A DNA stretch of 26,742 nucleotides, taken from Spongiibacteraceae bacterium UBA5047. GTDB taxonomy: Bacteria; Pseudomonadota; Gammaproteobacteria; Pseudomonadales; Spongiibacteraceae. The position numbers were made by a program, and so were the translations under genes. The stretch covers positions 6,836-33,577 of the forward strand of contig DIBR01000037.1 of the NCBI GenBank assembly GCA_002415025.1, written 5' to 3'. The notes under the pieces were generated by a model, which searched no databases, was not told the origin of the DNA, and was given only the letters and a program-made list of their open reading frames with translations. Below are positions 23,780 through 26,742 of the stretch, piece by piece; positions within the stretch are counted from its first letter, which is position 1, and each line of letters starts with the position of its first letter.

Positions 23780-24479
23780 GCAGTTACAGCAAATCACCTC
23801 TGATGACGTACGCGTTAGTGAGTTTCATGCGCTGGTTCGCCAGCGCCGTTCGATTCGGGCCTTCCTGCCCGATCCGGTGTCTGCAGAGACGCTGCAGTCG
23901 GTTTTTGACGCCGCACAATATGCTCCCTCAAACTGCAATACCCAGCCCTGGCAGGCCGTGGTGGTGAGTGGTGCCGCAAAGGATCGTTTGAAAAAGCGCA
24001 TCAGCGAAGACTTTCTCGCCGGGAAAATGACGATGGATTTCCCCTACGATGGCAAGTACGAAGGCGTATATAAAGATCGCCAGTATGCGGCGGCGAAGGC
24101 GCTCTACGATGCGTTGGGCATAACCCGGGAAGACAAAGCGGCGCGCGGTGAGGCCTTTTACAAAAACTTCGAATTTTTCGGCGCGCCGCACGTAGCGTTT
24201 CTGTTTCTGCCAGAGCCTTTTGGTATTCGCGAGGCGGCGGACTTGGGAATGTATGCACAAAACCTGATGCTGAGTCTTAGCGCACACGGTCTGGCAAGTT
24301 GCCCGCAAACTGCGCTCAGTTTTTTTGCGGATCAGATTCGCGAGGAACTGGATATACCGGCGTCGCAAAAGTTGCTGTTCGGTATTTCCTTTGGCGTTGA
24401 GGCGGTGGGTTCACCCGCCAATGCCTGCCGTACCGAACGTGCTGAATTGTCTGCCGCCGTCAACTTTATTAACGAATAA
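23772..24479 (+). CDS. Nitroreductase-family FMN oxidoreductase
   Basis: This 235-residue FMN-dependent nitroreductase-fold protein has the phosphate-binding motif RQRRSIRAFL near residue 23 and PSNCNTQPW. The C-terminal FMN-binding region is ADLGMYAQNLMLSLSAHGLASCPQTA, followed by FGISFGVE. These proteins reduce nitro, quinone or conjugated C=C groups with NAD(P)H. Its gene overlaps the racemase gene by eight bases, so a catabolic role such as an ene-reduction in side-chain processing is possible. The actual substrate cannot be told from sequence. It is an unusual partner in a beta-oxidation cluster. Confidence 0.85.
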   Translation: MSEQLQQITSDDVRVSEFHALVRQRRSIRAFLPDPVSAETLQSVFDAAQYAPSNCNTQPWQAVVVSGAAKDRLKKRISEDFLAGKMTMDFPYDGKYEGVYKDRQYAAAKALYDALGITREDKAARGEAFYKNFEFFGAPHVAFLFLPEPFGIREAADLGMYAQNLMLSLSAHGLASCPQTALSFFADQIREELDIPASQKLLFGISFGVEAVGSPANACRTERAELSAAVNFINE

Positions 24480-24492
24480 TACGTGGTGCCTT

Positions 24493-25266
24493 ATGTCTGA
24501 TACCGTTTTGCAGGAACTCGATGATGACGGCGTTTTGCTGATCACATTGAATCGCCCGGAAAAAAAGAATGCGTTCAATGTCGAGCAATGGACAGCCTTC
24601 CGTGAGGCGGTGAATGCCGCACGGGAAAACCCGAAAGTGGCCTGTTTAGTGATCACCGGAGCGGGCAAGGACTTTTCGTCAGGTGTTGATCTGAACGATA
24701 TGGCCAACGCTGACGGCAACACCGAACATCCTTTTGTATCGAGCGCCAAAGCGCTGCTCGATTTCGACAAGCCGCTTATCTGTGCAGCCAAGGGCGTAGC
24801 CGTCGGTGGTGGTGCGACATTATTGTTAAATGCCGATGTGGTCTATGTAGGCGAAAGCCTGCGCATGCGCTTTCCCTTCGTACAGTTGGGTTTGGTGCCG
24901 GAATGGGGCAGCAGCTACACTCTGCAAACCGTCATCGGTGCGCGCCGCGCGGCGGAATTGATGTATACCGCCGAGTGGATTGGCGCTGAGCGAGCGGTTG
25001 AAGTGGGTATTGCGACGGCAACCGTCAGTGACGATGGCTTGCTCGATCAGGCAATGGTCAAGGCGCGAGAGATTGCCCAGTGGCCCATTTCGTCGTTGGT
25101 GGAAACCAAGCGCCTGATGCGACGGGTTCACATGGAGTCTGTTCACAGTGCCAATGACATTGAGCAGGAGGCGATGATGCGTTTGGCAGGTTCGCCAGAG
25201 AATATCGAATCGGTTATGGCCTTTCTGGAAAAGCGCCAACCGGATTTTAAACAGTTTCGTAAATAA
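24493..25266 (+). CDS. Enoyl-CoA hydratase/isomerase family protein, isomerase-like active site
   Basis: This 257-residue crotonase has GKDFSSGVDLND and the VGGGATLLLNADV oxyanion segment. The two glutamates of hydratases are replaced (GGGAT and FPFVQLG). Instead it has E137 in LGLVPEWGSSYT, the position used by delta3,delta2-enoyl-CoA isomerases (ECI2 type). It may therefore shift double bonds rather than hydrate them. I chose the ATG at 24493, 13 bases after the nitroreductase stop; the frame is open further upstream only by overlapping that gene. The RBS is weak. The chemistry is inferred from active-site residues only. Confidence 0.85.
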   Translation: MSDTVLQELDDDGVLLITLNRPEKKNAFNVEQWTAFREAVNAARENPKVACLVITGAGKDFSSGVDLNDMANADGNTEHPFVSSAKALLDFDKPLICAAKGVAVGGGATLLLNADVVYVGESLRMRFPFVQLGLVPEWGSSYTLQTVIGARRAAELMYTAEWIGAERAVEVGIATATVSDDGLLDQAMVKAREIAQWPISSLVETKRLMRRVHMESVHSANDIEQEAMMRLAGSPENIESVMAFLEKRQPDFKQFRK

Positions 25267-25277
25267 GCCAGTACCCG

Positions 25278-25862
25278 ATGCAGAAGCACTTTATCTCCGC
25301 GCAATCCCTGCTTGATGATGCCTTCGAACTTGCCGCCAGGGTGATTGAAAGTGGTTTTAGGCCAGACTGCATCATTGCACTTTGGCGCGGTGGTACGCCG
25401 GTGGGCATTGCCGTGCAGGAGTTGTTTGAATACTGCGGGCTGGCAGTAGATCATATCGCCATTCGTACTTCGCTATACAGTGGCGTGGATCAGCGAGAGC
25501 GGCGGGTGAAGGTTCACAACCTGGATTACATTTTCAAAAACTTTAGCACCGACAACAAGCTGCTGATTGTGGATGATGTTTTTGATACAGGCCTGACATT
25601 AAAGGCCGTGCTCGCCGAGATTCGCAATAACCTGGGTACGGGGCAGCACGGTGATATTCGCACAGCGGTGCCCTGGTTCAAGCCTGAGCGCAATCAAACC
25701 ACGATCAGACCGGACTACTACCTGCATGAAACCGATGACTGGCTGGTGTTTCCCCACGAAATTTGCGATTTGGGAGCCAACGAAATTGATGCCAAAGGTG
25801 GTCGTGTTGCGCAGATTGTCGAACGAATGGATGCCCTGATTCCGAAGAAGCCGAGTTTGTAG
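25278..25862 (+). CDS. Phosphoribosyltransferase-domain protein
   Basis: This is a 194-residue type I phosphoribosyltransferase fold, related to purine (hypoxanthine/guanine-like) PRTases. The PRPP-binding motif LLIVDDVFDTGLTLKAV is clear (D99, D100 and T104). A flexible-loop region (SLYSGVDQRERRVKVHNLD) and a C-terminal end PDYYLHETDDWLVFPHE are also visible. It probably acts in purine or nucleobase salvage, but the substrate base is not certain. It begins 11 bases after the preceding crotonase stop, so readthrough is likely, and shares one base with the sprT-like start (TAG/GTG). Functionally it seems unrelated to the catabolic genes. Confidence 0.85.
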   Translation: MQKHFISAQSLLDDAFELAARVIESGFRPDCIIALWRGGTPVGIAVQELFEYCGLAVDHIAIRTSLYSGVDQRERRVKVHNLDYIFKNFSTDNKLLIVDDVFDTGLTLKAVLAEIRNNLGTGQHGDIRTAVPWFKPERNQTTIRPDYYLHETDDWLVFPHEICDLGANEIDAKGGRVAQIVERMDALIPKKPSL

Positions 25863-26458
25863 TGGCGCTCGCCGATTATGCCGAACCGCTGCCGGAAGCC
25901 TTGTTGGCCGATATACAGCGCGCTTTTGACGAGTCTTACCGGTTGGCCTGTGAAACATTGGGTTACACGGATGCCGCGCCAACGTTGAGGTTCGACTTGA
26001 AGAGCGCTCGCATGGCCGGGCGGGCGTTGCCCCGGCAAAACCTGATCGAGCTCAACAAGGTTATCTTTCGCAACAACCCGCAGTGGTCTTTTGTTTACGA
26101 TACGGTAGCCCATGAAATGGCACATATCGTTGCAAGCAGGTGCTTTCGCTCACGTGCGCACGATGCACGCTGGAAGGCAGTTGCCGAGGCTTTAGGCGCA
26201 ACACCGCGCGCGTCGGGTCATTTCGACGTTGCCAACGCCGAAGTACGCAAAACCGCTAAACGTAAAACCTATCCCTTTCTCTGTGCCTGTCAGCCCTTTG
26301 ATTTTGGTCCGCAGCGGTTAAGCAATTTTCTGAAGGGTAGTCGCTATCAGTGCCGCAGTTGCAAAGCGGAAATTAAGCCGGATTTGCGTGATGAGGCGGC
26401 ATTCAGTTCGATAAAAAGTCCGTTAAAACGTGCGCGCTTAAAAGCGCGGGCGGCGTGA
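25862..26458 (+). CDS. SprT-like zinc metalloprotease-domain protein
   Basis: This 198-residue SprT-family protein has the zinc-binding motif HEMAH (H84, E85, H88) in TVAHEMAHIVASRCF. A C-terminal zinc-ribbon-like part contains FLCAC and YQCRSC cysteines. The family resembles the SPRTN protease domain; the bacterial role is poorly defined. The start is GTG at 25862, overlapping the preceding stop by one base, which suggests coupled translation. No Shine-Dalgarno is obvious. E. coli SprT is 165 residues, so this one is somewhat longer at both ends. The last ~30 residues are basic. Confidence 0.85.
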   Translation: MALADYAEPLPEALLADIQRAFDESYRLACETLGYTDAAPTLRFDLKSARMAGRALPRQNLIELNKVIFRNNPQWSFVYDTVAHEMAHIVASRCFRSRAHDARWKAVAEALGATPRASGHFDVANAEVRKTAKRKTYPFLCACQPFDFGPQRLSNFLKGSRYQCRSCKAEIKPDLRDEAAFSSIKSPLKRARLKARAA

Positions 26459-26504
26459 AGATTTTGGGGGCACCGGATACGCTCCGCCCACACGCTTGCT
26501 GTAG

Positions 26505-26549
26505 GCCCGCATAAGCCACAGGCGTCAGCGTGGCCCTGGCTATGCGGGC
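26505..26549. repeat. Long imperfect hairpin downstream of the sprT-like gene
   Basis: A nine-base-pair stem GCCCGCATA/TATGCGGGC (26505-26513 with 26541-26549) continues after one bulged base with GCCA/TGGC. It encloses an alternative inner GCCAC/GTGGC pairing. It may be a solitary repeat element of a different family from the REP units above. Confidence 0.55.
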
Positions 26550-26570
26550 ATTGCTCATTCATTGAATTGC

Positions 26571-26593
26571 AAAAAAAAGCCCTCGCAAGGACT
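26571..26593 (-). terminator. Minus-strand intrinsic terminator
   Basis: On the minus strand the stem AGTCCT/AGGGCT (one G-U) with loop TGCG is followed by eight Ts. It would end transcripts coming leftward from a gene beyond the right edge. Confidence 0.7.
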
Positions 26594-26627
26594 AGCTATT
26601 GGTTTAAAGTGTGGCAGATACACCCAA

Positions 26628-26653
26628 GGGCTCTCCTCGGGGAGTCCTTTTTT
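26628..26653 (+). terminator. Plus-strand intrinsic terminator
   Basis: An eight-base-pair stem GGGCTCTC/GGGAGTCC (two G-U pairs) with loop CTCG is followed by six Ts (26648-26653). It probably ends the transcript running through the sprT-like gene. Confidence 0.78.
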
Positions 26654-26742
26654 GCTGATGTGGCCTCAAACGCTCCCTGCAGTAGTGCCGTGGAAATAGA
26701 TACGTGCCCCCGATCCCCCTTGTAGGCGCCGAGAAGCGCAGA
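26654..26742. other. Sequence to the window edge without a recognisable gene
   Basis: I see no gene start, repeat or structured RNA that I can support in the last 89 bases. A convergent gene beyond the edge is suggested by the minus-strand terminator. Confidence 0.5.

Noticed and set aside
26466..26711. Eight-base inverted repeat GGGGGCAC (26466-26473) and GTGCCCCC (26704-26711) as ends of a mobile element
   Set aside because: Too short and low-complexity, with no transposase and no target-site duplication visible.
26719..26742. Possible start of another REP unit (TTGTAGGCGCC)
   Set aside because: It matches the family only over GTAGG and is cut off by the window edge.

Overview
The window (about 26.7 kb, moderate GC) is chromosomal DNA of a gammaproteobacterium. 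The order ndk-rlmN-pilW-rodZ-ispG-hisS-yfgM-bamB-der is the one seen in Pseudomonas and relatives. The accessory genes are compatible with a marine Cellvibrionales-type lineage, but that finer placement is an inference. Every convincing gene lies on the + strand. I see no tRNA, rRNA, CRISPR array, transposase or prophage gene.

Region 1 (1-6992) handles Fe-S cluster assembly. A SUF operon enters from the left edge (sufC partial, sufD, sufS, sufA, sufT, sufE), followed by trmJ, iscR and iscS. The usual iscU-iscA-hscB-hscA-fdx-iscX block between iscS and ndk is absent: only 133 bases separate them. IscS also lacks the C-terminal tail that docks IscU in the classical enzyme. The locus looks like an ISC site whose scaffold machinery was lost and replaced by SUF, keeping the regulator and the desulfurase.

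Region 2 (6993-15819) is housekeeping: nucleotide metabolism (ndk), RNA modification (rlmN), type IV pilus assembly (pilW), cell shape (a short rodZ without its periplasmic domain), isoprenoid synthesis (ispG), translation (hisS), envelope assembly (yfgM, bamB) and ribosome biogenesis (der). A terminator hairpin lies in the ndk leader, downstream of a good -10 box.

Region 3 (15820-16775) holds a truncated haemoglobin gene flanked by REP-like palindromes. The palindrome arms covary between copies, which supports a folded structure. A near-palindromic possible operator lies just before region 4.

Region 4 (16776-25266) is the most interesting part. It encodes two DUF35/OB-fold proteins (one with a zinc ribbon, one that has lost it), two thiolase-fold proteins lacking the thiolase catalytic Cys and GHP motif, a FadD19-like acyl-CoA ligase, an EchA19-like enoyl-CoA hydratase, an alpha-methylacyl-CoA racemase, a nitroreductase-family flavoprotein and an isomerase-like crotonase. 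Gene types and sizes parallel the mycobacterial/rhodococcal sterol side-chain segment containing fadD19, echA19, the DUF35 protein Rv3521, ltp4 and ltp3. I propose a proteobacterial cassette that activates and shortens methyl-branched or C24-branched sterol-like (or isoprenoid) side chains by retro-aldol cleavage. No acyl-CoA dehydrogenase, hydroxyacyl-CoA dehydrogenase, P450 or ring-degradation gene is present, so the pathway must be completed elsewhere.

Region 5 (25278-26742) has a phosphoribosyltransferase and a SprT-like zinc protein, overlapping by one base, then about 284 bases without a gene. That stretch contains a long hairpin and two terminators of opposite polarity whose arms can also pair with each other.
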